Below are positions 10,485 through 21,707 of a stretch of 64,000 nucleotides of DNA, one piece after another. The stretch is from Liopterus haemorrhoidalis. Its lineage: Eukaryota > Arthropoda > Insecta > Coleoptera > Dytiscidae. Made by a program: the position numbers and the translations under genes. Under the pieces are notes generated by a model that was not told where the DNA came from, did no database searches, and worked only from the letters and a program-made list of their open reading frames with translations. The stretch's first letter is position 1, and each line of letters opens with the position of its first letter. The stretch lies in contig OZ020618.1 of NCBI GenBank assembly GCA_963971575.1, positions 6,202,501 through 6,266,500 on the forward strand, given 5' to 3'.

Positions 10485-11330
10485 GGAACAAACTGTTTTA
10501 TTGCTTTCTAAAATATTCGCCTTTAAGATTTATACACTTTTGCATTAGTTTAAACTAATTCTCGAAACATTTTTTCCACTCTGAGGTTGGTATCTCAAAA
10601 ACTTGCTTTTCGAAGGCTTCAACAGCTTCTTGATGTGATGAAAATCGTTGTCCACGCATTTTTTGTTTGATATTGGGGAACAAAAAAGTCGTTAGGGGTA
10701 AATCAGGTGCATACGGGCAGTGAGACATTAGTTCGATGTTTTTTCTCTTTCAAATAATCAATTGTTTGATGTGCGGCAGCTTGCATTGTCATGATGAAGA
10801 ATGATGCGACGTTTTTGGTTGTTTTTCCTGCTTTTGGCGATAACTTCTGGCAAGCAAATTTTTGTATACCATTCAGTATTAACTGTTTTCCGATCGTCAA
10901 AAGAATGGTTGCGACATGTCCAACACTACCGAAGAAACAAGCGATCATTTTCTTGGAAGTGCTTCGTGGACGAACAACTTTTGTGGGTTTCGGTTCATCT
11001 TGGAAGACCCAAACAGTGGATTGTTGCTTAGTTTCCGGTTCATATGAATAAATACAAGTTTCGTTACCTGTAACGATGTTGTATACGGATTTGCAGTGCC
11101 TAGATTGATTTTTTTTTAGCATTCCCTTACACCAATCAACACGAGCTTTTTTTTGAGCTTCGGTCAAATTATGCGGAATCCATCGTTTTTCACAGCTAAA
11201 TGTTCATGCAAAATCGAATGTATTGCAGTCTGCGATATGCCAAAGGATGCGTCTATCTCGCGGTAAGTCACATGCCGATCTTCTTCAATCATTTTGCACA
11301 CAGTATCGTTTTTTTTGAATCACACAACGC
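10485..11330 (-). pseudogene. mariner transposase pseudogene
   Basis: From the minus strand one can read, in pieces, a second HTH (MIEEDRHVTYREIDASFGIS), then the RWIPHNL linker and the catalytic core. At the first catalytic motif the usual GDE aspartate is read as GNET (Asp to Asn). The second motif (HHDNA) survives only in a shifted frame near 10790, and the third (PNDFF) follows near 10685. The C-terminal SEWKKCFENWF block is near 10580. The first ~65 codons, with HTH1, are missing near 11330 where leader joins coding sequence directly. The longest intact run is 10703-11167. It cannot make active enzyme. The plus-strand frames 10791-11051 are shadows. Confidence 0.85.
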
Positions 11331-11417
11331 TTACTGTCAACCAACTACTCACTGTCAATTTATAAGCTGCCACTGATTTCACAATAACAAATGTCACATT
11401 TTACGAATATACTAATG

Positions 11418-12232
11418 TAGGGTTGCCATAATTGTCGGACTACCGACCGGGACACCCCCCCCCTCAAAAAACTTAAAAAAAACTTTTATCGACAATAATA
11501 ACTTTATTATAAAAAATTGCACAATATTTTAAAAAAATAAAAAATTTTAAAGACAAAAAAAAATAATTAAAGTAGAGATTGATAATAAGTATTCCAAGAG
11601 CAAAACGTTGGGATCAATGGTGAATCATTTTGGAACACTCAGTTCGACTGGAAAAATTTGATGTTTTTTTTTTGTGGATGCGTCTTTATCAAATCTAAAA
11701 TAATATAATATAAATTAATGGGCGATTCAATTTAATAAAACCAAATAGAACCTTACATTCCATTCTTCTCTTGCCTTTACTCTCCCCCTTCCCCGACTTC
11801 GGTGGCTTCTTTATCATCGCACTTCTTTGCCCAATCATACTTCTCCGATGTTTTCGTTTTTTGGAGCAGTTCTTTTTCCCCTTTTATATAATTATAGAAT
11901 TCAATGCATGACATTTTATAATTTAAAACACATTGAATTATGCTTTTCACGGTGTCAATAGAAAGCGAATTGCGCTCATCTGTCAGAACCAGTCAGTTAG
12001 TGACTAGCTGACTGGTACTCGGCATTACTCCGGAACATTTCGGACCTCGAATCTGTTATATAATTTATATATAGTATGTATATATGTATATGTACAATAT
12101 TATCGAAAAATTATTTTTTAATATGCATAAATTTTAAATCGACCGGGACAAATGACTCTTCGACCGGGACACTGGGACACAAACCTCAAAACCGGGACAT
12201 GTCCCGGTGTACCGGGATGTATGGCAGCCCTA
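11418..12232. mobile_element. hAT-like element, TAGGGTTGCCATA ends (copy 1)
   Basis: Ends TAGGGTTGCCATA and TATGGCAGCCCTA are inverted with one mismatch, and a perfect 8-bp duplication TACTAATG lies at 11410-11417 and 12233-12240. GACCGGGACA motifs occur near both ends. About 815 bp long. The minus strand at about 11770-11915 has a frame with coding-like composition (KGEKELLQKTKTSEKYDWAK), shared with copy 2, perhaps a scrap of transposase. Inserted in the 5' leader of a mariner. The frame at 12076-12261 is terminal-repeat sequence. Confidence 0.92.
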
Positions 12233-12290
12233 TACTAATGACACATTTCAATGCCGTGTAGTGGTTGTTTGTAAACCCCGTATAAACATA

Positions 12291-13184
12291 TGGCCAGGAT
12301 TAAATTGAACGGAATAAAATGGATACAGGATAAAATAGCGGAATAATAATATTTTACAAGTTTAAATATATTGCAGAACAAAAAATAATGCACTTTTTTG
12401 TTTTATATTCTACAAATACTTTTTAATCTATATTTTGTTCTAATTTTTACTGCACGCAACATAACATAACCTTACTTATAGTTCTTATCAAACCAAGAAT
12501 AATGCATAAATTGCAAAAAATCCGATACAACTCTGATATTTAAATCACAAAGAAAATTATCCACAAGAGCATGACCTATTATACGGTAGTGCATATCTGA
12601 AACGGTCACGTGCACAGTTTTATTTTAGATTTTATTGCAGTAGTAATGTTTACAATTAGTTTCAAGAAAACTAACAACTAAACAACCAAATATTTTGACA
12701 GTTTTTGATTAAATTGTCAGTAATTTTTTGTGTTTGTAAACAGCTGAATCATTTTAATTTAAATATTTCTTCTTGCATTTTAGAGCAATTTAAATCTATG
12801 TTTTAGAGGCGTAGTTTCTGACCCACTTTAGACATACAATAGATAATTATAACTTTACTTATATAAACTTATAATAATAATGCCGAAAAGAATAATTAAC
12901 TCACTTCTATAATCAGATATGATCAGTTACATAAAAACACAGACAATAATATATCACTTTACGTTACCGCGCTAGAACCTAGGTGACATAAAAAATATTT
13001 ACTATACGTCAGTGGTTCAATCAACGCAGTTCGTCATTTTGCGTCCTGACAAACTTAGTAGCGAAAAAATAACTAAATCGATTTTTTTGCATCTGAATTA
13101 TATACTAATATTGCTCTTCACTCTTTTATTTTACTAAAATATACCTTTTGAAGTCATATTTAGTTTGTGTTCGATAGTCATTTT
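12291..13184. other. No feature recognised
   Basis: AT-rich; no coding motif or repeat partner identified. Confidence 0.45.
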
Positions 13185-13567
13185 GAAGATTTCCTCAAGT
13201 ATCAGACCTATTGAGTTTCTGTTCTGGTCCCAACAGCCTTGGCAACCAGCGTGGCGAAACCTTGCTAACGCCCAAACAATCATGCAAAGTGTCATGAACT
13301 TGTCGTGTACCTATCCCTAGTATCCCTATTAATAGTCATTCGCCTGTCCTCTTTCAGTAGGTCTTCGACGGTAGTAATGTTTCTTTTATCGTCTTCTAGT
13401 GATGTTCTACCGGTTTTAAAACGATCGATCCACCGATAAACAGTACTTTTGGATTCTGCAGACTCGCCAAATACTCCTTGCAGACGCTGAATAGTTTCTG
13501 ATGTTTTCACACCTTCTTTCCACAAAAAGAAAATTATTGCTCTTTGAGATTTTGCTGCGTCTTCCAT
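13185..13567 (-). pseudogene. Second mariner-group transposase, N-terminal fragment
   Basis: The minus-strand frame starting at 13567 gives MEDAAKSQRAIIFFLWKEGV with an N-terminal HTH, then SKSTVYRWIDRFKTGRTSLE and LLKEDRRMTI. After a frameshift near 13320 the reading continues VHDTLHDCLGVSKVSPRWLP-RLLGPEQK, the linker typical of SETMAR-type mariner transposases. Coding stops near 13200 before any catalytic motif. This is a different lineage from the RWMIFYDFSKGLTQQQ mariner nearby. Its 5' leader is interrupted at 13646-14438. Confidence 0.8.
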
Positions 13568-13645
13568 GGTTACAAAAACAGTGCTATGAAAACGCGTCTA
13601 TATCAGTCGAACACCTACATCAGACTGAACAATATTGCACTAGAT

Positions 13646-14438
13646 TAGGGCTGCCATAATTGTCGGACTACCGACCGGGACACCCCCCCCCCCCAAACTT
13701 TTATCGACAATAATACCTTTATTATAAAAAATTGCACAATATTTTTAAAAAATAAAAAAATTTAAAAAAAAAAATAATGAAAGTAGAGATTGATAATAGG
13801 TATTCCAAGAGCAAAACGTTAGGATCAATGGTAAATCATTTTGGAACACTCAGTTCGACTGGAAAAATTTGATGTTTTTTTTGTGGATCCGTCTTTATCA
13901 AATCTAAAATAATATAATATAAATTAATGGGCGTTTCAATTTAATAAAACCAAATAGAACCTTACATTCCATTCTTCTCTTGCCTTTACTCTCCCCCTTC
14001 CCCGACTTCGGTGGCTTCTTTATCATCGCTCTTCTTTGCCCAATCATACTTCTCCGATGTTTTCGTTTTTTGGAGCAGTTCTTTTTCCCCTTTTATATAA
14101 TTATAGAATTCAATGCATGACATTTTATAATTTAAAACACATTGAATGCTTTTCACGGTGTCAATAGAAAGCGAATTGCGCTCATCTGTCAGTACCAGTC
14201 AGCTAGTGACTAGCTGACTGGTACTCGGCATTACTCCGGAACATTTCGGACCTCGAATCTGTTATATAATTTATATATAGTATGTATATATGTATATGTA
14301 CAATATTATCGAAAAATAATTTTTTAATATGCATAAATTTTAAATCGACCGGGACAAATGACTCTTGGACCGGGACACTGGGACACAAACCTCAAAACCG
14401 GGACATGTCCCGGTGTACCGGGACGTATGGCAGCCCTA
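13646..14438. mobile_element. hAT-like element, TAGGGTTGCCATA family (copy 2)
   Basis: Ends TAGGGCTGCCATA / TATGGCAGCCCTA are perfectly inverted, with a perfect duplication CACTAGAT at 13638-13645 and 14439-14446. Nearly collinear with copy 1, differing by small indels and single bases. It carries the same coding-like stretch on the minus strand (about 13985-14130) and an internal palindrome CAGTCAGCTAGTGACTAGCTGACTG. Confidence 0.93.
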
Positions 14439-14446
14439 CACTAGAT

Positions 14447-16240
14447 AGTTGCATATACATGTCAAGACTTGTCTGGCACCAATAACATTGCCTATAAGTT
14501 CTGCGTAATTTAATTATAGCACAATTCCCAGAATTTAGGAAACATCCCCAGTATATAATATATAACATGTTATTTTTATCTCCGTTACCGATAAGTGTTA
14601 ACATAATAATCGTAAGGACCGCATCCTTCTCGTTAAACGAGGTGTAACTTGTTTAACAGTACTGACAATTAAATTTCCTTTTAGGAAAAGTAAAGGAAAT
14701 TTTATTTCTATTTTACTTTTTATGACTTGGAAGTATCTACTATTATATTGTACAAGTGTTGGTATGTATGTTCTATTCAACTTCTGGTGTATCTTCATTT
14801 TTTCGGTAACGCTGAGAGAGGAAAATGAACCGCTGTCTTATCCGCGTGATATTTTTTTAGTGCTTAGGCTTAATTTTATTTCGACAGGGGGTACTGACTA
14901 ATTTATATTGATAAAAATCATGCATTTTTTCCTCGAAACCGTGGCGTTGATTGTCACCGATCCGTGCCGAGCAATGGGCACGGATAGGTTGTATCAGACG
15001 ATAAAAGATGTTTATTCATATTTCTACTATTTAGGAGGCGATTTCAGACCAAAACTGAATTGAAAAACTACAGTTGAAGGTATTTTATTAATAAAATTGA
15101 TGAAATGTGTAAAAAATACATAAGAGTTGATAAAGATAATGCAGTTTTTTAAGGTTTTAACACATTTTCATAAATTTTGAAAACTTTTGCTGATCATAAA
15201 ATTGTCTTCAGTTAAAAATGCTATTAAACGGAAAAGAAAGTAAGAATTAAGAAAGTAAGAATCAGTTTTGAGTTATCAAAATATATTTTAAGGGTCGTTC
15301 GAACGTTTTAAATGTTAAACCTATCTGTAGAATACGTTCAAATAAGTTTTCAAGGTGAGGATAGATGTGTTAAGTAGTTTTGTTATTTTAATTCTGGAAA
15401 CTGTATGTTATTAACTATTTTACTAACTATATTAACGAAAGTATAAAGTAGAGTGTATTAGGAGGATAGATAAGACAGAATAATATTCGATATTTAGTAA
15501 TCGCGTAATTTTAATTGTGTTAAATCTTGAAGTATAAAATACCCAGATGTCATTTTAATATCTTATTTCTTTATATAATTGATTACTATAGGATGAAAGT
15601 GTTTTTTTATCATCATGAAGGTCTTCCGCTGTTTTTTTTTGCAGTAAAAATGCTAATTTTAAGACGTATTTCAAAAAAAATTATGATAAAAGTATTCATC
15701 AGCGCCTCTCTCGCACAACGAAACAACTATCGACATTCAAATTTAGGAGGCAATTCCTTCGCATTACTGAATTATAACAAGTATAGGTGAAATTTTAGTG
15801 ATTAAATAAATTAAAAAACGACTATAATATATTTACATGTAAACCAAATTATTTTCAAAAAAACTGAAAATTATAAATACCTTTTTAAATAGTTAAACAA
15901 AATACTAAATTTAATAACGTAAAATATTACTACAACGAATATATTATTACAACGAAAATCCGCAAATTTCACATCTATCAGTGTTACTCAACAGTTTTTC
16001 TAAATTTCCAAGTGACATAATTAATAGTGAATCATATGCAATAATATTTAACTATTTTATTAATTTTTCTCTATTTTATTCAGAATCCATGTATTCTTTA
16101 TAGTGAAATAAAATATTATTGTTACGTTTAAATGGTACAAACGTAAATTAATTAACTGATTTGAATAATCCTTTGAACATTGTATGTATAGATTAGAACT
16201 TCCCGAGTGTTATAATCGACATTGCGGCAAAATGCCTTAT
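14447..16240. other. No gene recognised; one short hairpin
   Basis: AT-rich. ATCCGTGCC (14960-14968) and GGCACGGAT (14977-14985) form a 9-bp stem with an 8-nt loop of no assigned role. Frames such as 15527-15790 lack motifs. Confidence 0.45.
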
Positions 16241-16244
16241 TATA

Positions 16245-16320
16245 TTAAAACGAGTCGCGAAGCGACGAGTTTTGTCAACGTAGGGGGAGAAGCCCGGCGT
16301 AGCCGGGCTGAGGCCCCTAG
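16245..16320 (+). mobile_element. Helitron-type 3' terminus
   Basis: A GC-rich hairpin AGCCCGGC-GTA-GCCGGGCT (16291-16309) is followed after seven bases by CTAG (16317-16320) and then T. Hairpin plus CTRR plus T is the known 3' end structure of Helitrons. Just upstream is another GC-rich near-palindrome, ACGAGTCGCGAAGCGACGAG. The 5' TC end was not located and no Rep/helicase is present, so this would be a short non-autonomous copy. Confidence 0.55.
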
Positions 16321-16536
16321 TTATCACCATATTTTGCAAAAATATCTTGTAACTTACGAGCTCTCATATCGTGATAAAAAATAATATATAAAACTTGTAA
16401 AGTGTAGAATTGTTGATTGGATATGTCAAGGTGATTGTAAAGATTTTTTGGGACACGCAATGCCGGGTTAAACTGGGTTACGGCAAAAAGTGCGAGAAAA
16501 ACCACTTCCACAACCTAGAAAAACTATAAACACTAA

Positions 16537-16798
16537 GGCCCGGTCTTTCCACCTTCAGATAAAGTCCCAGGTAACTATCTGACAGATAAGGTTATTATTT
16601 GTAACTTCATCTGCTGAATAAATGTCAATACCAGTCAGTGAATCCAATACGTCAGTCTCATTATCCATTAGATAACTATCCGATAGATACATTTGTATAG
16701 AAAGAAGGGATGACATTTACTCAGCAGATGAAGTTACAAATAACCTAATCTGTCAGATAGTTACCTGGGACTTTATCTGAAGGTGGAAAAACCGGGCC
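16537..16798. mobile_element. Palindromic MITE, GGCCCGGT ends (copy 1)
   Basis: Arms of about 93 bp are inverted almost perfectly, starting GGCCCGGTCTTTCCACC and including AACTATCTGACAGAT and GTAACTTCATCTGCTGA. Flanks are TAA left and TTA right, consistent with a decayed 3-bp TWA target as in PIF/Harbinger elements. A second copy at 53253-53496 has an exact TTA duplication. Non-coding. Confidence 0.85.
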
Positions 16799-17245
16799 TT
16801 AAACTTATAAAACAAGAAGAGGCCTTTAAAATACTTCGTGTAGTGTTTGGGGTAAACTGAGAAGATACGCAGTTCTGTTAACATAAAGTAATACTGCTGA
16901 ATATCTATGTATTTTATTTTCTTGAAATATCTTATTTTATATTATATCTCAAAAATGTATCTGATACAAAAACTACGAAGTGCGAGCCAAATGCTGCATT
17001 GGACTGCGGCATTTCTATTGTTTGCTGTTTGTTGAAAATATATAGACTCTTAATATGCTTGAATAGCAAATAACCTCCAAGTTATTAATTATCCTACAGA
17101 TCAATAAATACGTACTGCTAATATTAATAAATCGTACGTTTTGGAGATAATTCATTGAGTGTGTGTATTAATAAAATCGAAAATTAGTTAAAATCAATAA
17201 GATTAGCAATAAAATAATGAAAAACTATGTTGTTTTAAGCAACAC
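16799..17245. other. No feature recognised
   Basis: AT-rich spacer between two MITEs. Confidence 0.45.
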
Positions 17246-17248
17246 TAA

Positions 17249-17788
17249 AGCGTGTTCTACATTATACAATTCTCATCAAATATTCATACTTATTTCTTTG
17301 ACTAGAACTTGTACTAGAAATAAATCAGTGAAATTGTACAGTGTAGAACACTTTATATAGTCAAGGTCAACTTTATTCAAAACTAGATTTGATCAAACTT
17401 TTCTTGAAAACACATCCAACTTGGAACTCGGTGCATGCGCAGTAGACACTTTTAACAATAGTACCAACATTAAAATTACGCTTGTAAATATTTTGTATTA
17501 CCACGTGTTTAATAGTGTTTTGTTGATCATTGGTTTGAATAAGCGAATATATAAATTGTGTTTTGTACGTAAACCAGTAATTTTACAAATCTAATAGCTA
17601 GGTTATAAACACTTGACAAGATATGAATTATATTTTTATGTTGGTACTTTAAATGAACTGAAACACGTGTAAGAATTTCATTCTCTACCAAAAAATTGAA
17701 AAATAAATTGTATTAAAACTTTGACAACTTCTAGTTCAAAGAAAAAAGTTTAGAAAATTGATGAATAAAGTATAATGTAGAACACGCT
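17249..17788. mobile_element. MITE with AGCGTGTTCTACATTATAC ends
   Basis: Left AGCGTGTTCTACATTATAC and right GTATAATGTAGAACACGCT are perfect inverted repeats. The target TAA is duplicated at 17246-17248 and 17789-17791. The inner end (TTCTACATTATAC) recurs in the MITE at 52715-53249, so both belong to one PIF/Harbinger-like group. Non-coding. Confidence 0.88.
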
Positions 17789-17945
17789 TAACACCGAAAG
17801 ATAGTGCACAAAAGTACAAGAAAACAAAATATCTACAGACATATTTATAGAATGAAGCTACTATCTGCAGCGACATAAGAGAGATCCTGGGGCGCCGCAC
17901 TTAGGCTACAGGGGCGCCGCGAAAATATTACAACATTCCTCCAAC

Positions 17946-18144
17946 CAGACCCGCAGTAAGGAAAACTTGCGCTAGGGGCAAAACTGCGTTTTGGCACCCT
18001 TGGCAAATAAATGTAAGTGATAAGCAAAAACAAGATTCTCACCGCCCAAAATCTAGATGGTGAGCAAAAAAAGGTCCTCACCTCGCAAATTCCAAGTGAA
18101 GAGCAAACAAAAAGGTCCTCACCAAAAAACTTACTTCTGATCTA
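17946..18144 (-). mobile_element. hAT-type MITE, CAGAGCCGCAGTAAGG family, damaged (copy 2)
   Basis: In reverse orientation: CAGACCCGCAGTAAGG (17946-17961), CTTGCGCTAGGGGCAAAAC and GGCACCCTTGG as in the other copies, then minisatellite units to about 18125. The other end is reduced to CTTACTTCTG near 18135-18144. No 8-bp duplication survives. Similar sequences of about 32 bp (GCGCCGC-AAATATT-CAA-ATT-CTCCAA) lie on both sides at 17914-17945 and 18166-18197. Confidence 0.65.
18005..18125 (-). repeat. Minisatellite inside MITE, ~3 units
   Basis: Units read AAGTGA(A/T)(G/A)AGCAAA-A(n)-GGTCCTCACC, the same core as at 205-516. Confidence 0.8.
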
Positions 18145-18310
18145 TATTAGCAATGCCCAAACTATGCGCCGCAGAAATATTCCAATATTTCTCCAATTGA
18201 TTGTTTGGGAAACAATCTTAAACTGTCTTAAACGTTTGGAAAATTTTTTCCCGCACAGTAATTTTGAAATGGCGTTCCGGTTCTTGAAATTTTCCATTTC
18301 GAGCCCTGGT

Positions 18311-18336
18311 AGACGAGCCCATTAACGGGCTCGTCT
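18311..18336. other. Perfect 10-bp hairpin
   Basis: AGACGAGCCC, loop ATTAAC, then GGGCTCGTCT. The stem is perfect and GC-rich in an AT-rich region, as in a transposon subterminal hairpin, but no CTRR follows. Function unknown. Confidence 0.6.
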
Positions 18337-18700
18337 ATTTTAAATCCAATTCTAAAGCGCTGTTCTCGAATCCAAATTTAATTTCTAATATGATACACAT
18401 TTAATTCCGCTAAGATATTAGTTAATATTAATTTTCGGAGTCAAAACAAAATATAATCTTTCAAGTTGAGCGTAAGAGATATGGCTTAACATTATCTATT
18501 TCTCGCTACCTCTCCTTGTTCGCGATATCAAACTCCTGCCCGAGTTATTAGAATACTGCGTTCTATTCAACAAGTCTTCATCTAAATATGGAGAAATTTC
18601 TAGAGTTCCACGAATTGTTTAACCATATGCTACACTAAAAAAAAGAACGGATTCTCTAAATTATTAAAATAGTTGAAAATAATATTGCTGACGCTGTTAT
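18337..18700. other. No feature recognised
   Basis: AT-rich spacer without motif. Confidence 0.4.
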
Positions 18701-18702
18701 TA

Positions 18703-19032
18703 TAGTGCGTTCAAAGGTGAGTTTGCAGTATAGCTCTTAAGGCAAATGGGAGCGGTGTTGCCAAATGTTGTAAAAGTGTCAAATGTGTCAAATATAATAA
18801 TATGAAAAACTCGTATGATTTACAAAAGTCAACTCTTATAAAACTCAAAATAACACTCAACAAAAACAAATGGCCATTTGTAGAATACTGCGTCTTCACA
18901 GATCAGCGCGTTTTAGAGCTGGCAACGTCGACAAGCAAGAAAAGGATAGCGTCATTGTGTAAACCCATTAGTGAGTATGAAAAAGAACTACTCCATATGC
19001 CCTGTACTGCAAACTCACTTTTGAACGCACTA
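18703..19032. mobile_element. TA-target MITE with TAGTGCGTTCAAA ends
   Basis: TAGTGCGTTCAAAGGTGAGT and the right end ACTCACTTTTGAACGCACTA are inverted with one mismatch, continuing to TTGCAGTA/TACTGCAAA. TA is found on both outer sides (18701-18702, 19033-19034), so Tc1/mariner-like. The 77-codon plus-strand frame at 18802-19035 reads into the right terminal repeat and shows no known domain. Confidence 0.82.
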
Positions 19033-19035
19033 TAG

Positions 19036-19430
19036 CAGAGCTACGATTACGATTAAATAGACAGATTAGTAGTATTTTTTACGTAGATAGTGAAATCATC
19101 GAAATAATAGATTTCTTTGAAATAAATCGGAAGTTAATGACCAGTAAGTACACAGTGTCGCAACTGCTGTCGAATATTTTTATAAAGAAAATGACATAAC
19201 AAATGATTGTTTATTATACATAATACGTATGAAACTTACTTAGATATGTACTTATTGCACCAAGTGGAAAAACTCGATGGTTTGTCAAGTAAATCAGTCT
19301 GAACAGCACTAGCTGAGATTGCTCGTGCTAGACGGAAGGAGAGCAATATATTTTCTTGTATTAAACAATAAAATTAGTATGATTTACTTGCAGTAGGTGT
19401 ATTATTTTATTATATTTACAGTACAATTTT
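19036..19430. other. No feature recognised
   Basis: AT-rich spacer. Confidence 0.4.
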
Positions 19431-19615
19431 TACCGACCGCCAACATATATAAGGGAGGTATTGTGATCATACCGATTTTGATATTTCGATATTTCGATTG
19501 ATCTCCACGAATTGGGGTCCCTACATAACGTATTGACTATTTTTAGTATGATGTCTGTCGGTCTGTCTGTCCGTCCGTCCGTCTGTCCGTCCGTGCAAAA
19601 ATTTACGTTTCCAGT
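19431..19615 (-). repeat. ACCGACCGCCA repeat with (GTCY)n, partial (copy 1)
   Basis: Starts at TTACCGACCGCCAACATATA and continues through ATCTCCACGAATTGGGGTCC and ACTATTTTTAGTATGATGTC to a GTCTGTCCGTCC array (19556-19593). In reverse this matches the right half of the full copy at 23102-23583. The rest of the element is missing after about 19615. Confidence 0.8.
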
Positions 19616-20700
19616 TCAGATCAATGTACATTACTAAGTTTTTCAAATTTTTATTTTAACCCATTTGGGTTAATTTTTTTTAGTAGTTTCAAAAAAAATT
19701 GTTAAAATAAAAGAAATTAAAAAACTATTTTCCGTTCCCTAATCCCCGTCTTAAGAGTTTTCTTTTAGTACCACACAATAAATTTTTAAAAAATTATAAT
19801 TTTTTTGAATCACGAAAAATTCAATATTTTTCGAAAAACTGATCAAAAATTCCTGTTGGGCTATTTCTTAATTTATATTCTCATCCTTCTACATTATTAA
19901 GATTTTTAGGTCAACCCTTCTGGGAAATAGGGTGGGAGACAAATCTTGCTTATAATATTTTTGGCGAAAATATCTTTAAAAAATTTGTTTTCCAAAAATA
20001 AAAACGTGTTTGTTTATTCAGGCATTAAGAGGTTTCATTTGGTTCTCCAATCAAATTTTTTTTAAATATTATTTTTTCATTAAACTAATATTTGTTTATA
20101 TTTTTCCTGCGATATGTTTTTTTGAACTCTATATTTTTCCTATATATGGGTCAAATAGTTGTACAAGCATACCAAATTTCAACTTTCTGTGTTCAGCTGT
20201 TTAGCTACAATTTCTACCGTACAGTCTGTTTCAAACGCTTAGGCGGAACTAGATTTTGCAATTTAGTTACTTTCATCGCTTAAATCGTGCTTTTCGGCCG
20301 TTTTGTTTAAGCTTTGTAAATCATACTTACAATAAACATTTTTTGGTTAAGGTTAATATCATTTTAAAATGTCATTTTCTTTATATTTTGATTTTTTGTG
20401 TCATTCTTAATAGAAATTTCCCATTTATTTATTTTTTTGGCATTAAAAATAATTTAATTTTGACATAGGTCATTCGTTTCCATGGTTTCATTGTTGTAAT
20501 ATTGAATTTTGACATTCCAACGTGAAAAAATGAAATAACCCAAGCAAGGTCCCATGTCGTGACAACCTAAAAGAACGAAATTCCCATTTAGTTCCGCCTA
20601 ACCGTTTGAAACAGACTGTACAGACAGACACATGAGTGACGTTATAAGGTTTTTTAGTAGTCAAACCTAGAAAACCCTAAAAATCCGACTGTAGACGTTA
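19616..20700. repeat. ~300-bp-module repeat, host of a TA MITE
   Basis: Contains hallmarks of the dispersed module family: GATCAATGTACATTACTAAG, TTAACCC-TTTGGGTTAA, ACCACACAATAAATTT, ATTCAATATTTTTCGAAAAA, AATTCCTGTTG. It is followed by ATATGGGTCAAATAGTTGTA and CAGCTGTTTAGCTACAATTT, and after the MITE (20222-20618) by CAGACAGACACATGAGTGAC and GAAAACCCTA. The element is thus split by the MITE. Confidence 0.65.
20222..20618. mobile_element. TA-target MITE with CAGTCTGTTTCAAACG ends (copy 1)
   Basis: CAGTCTGTTTCAAACGCTTA (left) and TAACCGTTTGAAACAGACTG (right) are inverted with one mismatch and extend into GGCGGAACTA. TA flanks both sides (20220-20221, 20619-20620), which points to Tc1/mariner mobilisation. 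A second copy, reversed and cut by the window end, starts at 63848. Open frames in it are short and AT-driven. Confidence 0.9.
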
Positions 20701-21120
20701 GCATTACTACCAACTGTAATTTTTAAATAACAAATAATAATAAATAATAATCTACTCTGACAACCAATACACGTCATAAACATTTTAACGTGTAATGGTT
20801 GTTTGTATAGATGGATTTTTTTAAGTTTTCATTAGCTAGATACTTTTCATTGTTGAATCTTTGTGACACCAGTGCGTCTATCTCTCTTTATTAGTTCTGG
20901 CGAACGCTAATACATAGAGTAAATGTCGGTTCTATGTCAATAACCTTTGACATATTGTGAGGTTATGTGAATAGTATTACATCCGGTTCGTAAACAATCT
21001 ATGGATATGACAGGAAATTATTATTATCACTGGGATTTGATCCTAAATCTAGGATACACCAAATGAAACTATAAGAAAACAGAATTGTTTAATATTGAAT
21101 TCTGCAAGATAATATCTCAG
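20701..21120. other. No feature recognised
   Basis: AT-rich with no motif identified. Confidence 0.4.
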
Positions 21121-21425
21121 AAATGGCTTGGACAATAAATGTTAAAATAAAAGAAATTAAAAAACTATTTGCCGTTGCTTAATCCTCGTATTAAGAACTT
21201 TCTTTTAGTACCACACAATAAATTTATAAAAACTTTTTTCCAACGACGAAAAATTCGATATTTTTTGAAAAACTAATCTGATCAAAAATTCCTGTGGATC
21301 TATTTCGGTTCCCATCGGTGTACATTATTCAGATTTTTTTAATTTTTTTGTTCAACCCTTCTGAGCAATAGGGTGGGGGGCAAAAGTTTTTTGTTATATT
21401 TTTGGCGAAAATATAATTAAAAAAT
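21121..21425. repeat. Single ~300-bp module
   Basis: AAATAAAAGAAATTAAAAAA, TCTTTTAGTACCACACAATA, CGACGAAAAATTCGATATTT and ATAGGGTGGGGGGCAAAAG follow the same order as at 19670-19970. Confidence 0.7.
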
Positions 21426-21707
21426 GTGTTAATAAAATAAGGAGGCGTAATTTGTTTTGCATTTTAATTTTTCCTGGTCGATACAAATTCCTACACCAAG
21501 CAAAAAAAAAAAACTTTGCTGCTTGCTTAATGTAAGAATTGCTCTGGACAATCATTATGCCTACTTTTCTATTGGCCAAAACTCCCCCATCCCTCCCCTT
21601 GCATCTTTTTTATTGCTATTTCAAGTAGTAAATATTGTAAACAATAACACCGCTTCACATGACCGGGCAGGGCAGGACTTCGAACCGGAACTGAACTGAA
21701 AACCGAA

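Larger units (their letters stand above)
10450..12290 (-). mobile_element. mariner transposon, split by a hAT-like insertion
   Basis: The mariner runs on the minus strand from its 5' leader near 12290 (with GACACATTTCAATG, also found beside 59665) to its 3' end near 10450. It is interrupted at 11418-12232 by a younger element. The 5' leader after the insertion (ATTCGTAAAATGTGACATTT, GAAATCAGTGGCAGCTTATA) matches the leaders at 8321-8616, 46798-47919 and 59641-59766, showing one family. Confidence 0.8.

Noticed and set aside
12076..12261. 61-codon frame shared with 14282-14485
   Set aside because: Composed of hAT terminal and subterminal repeat sequence (GGGACA motifs), not a gene.
18311..18336. 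Rho-independent terminator
   Set aside because: A GC-rich hairpin followed by T-poor sequence in a eukaryotic repeat region; no bacterial gene is present.
18802..19035. 77-codon frame as a small host gene
   Set aside because: It lies wholly within a TA-target MITE and ends in its terminal repeat; no domain recognised.
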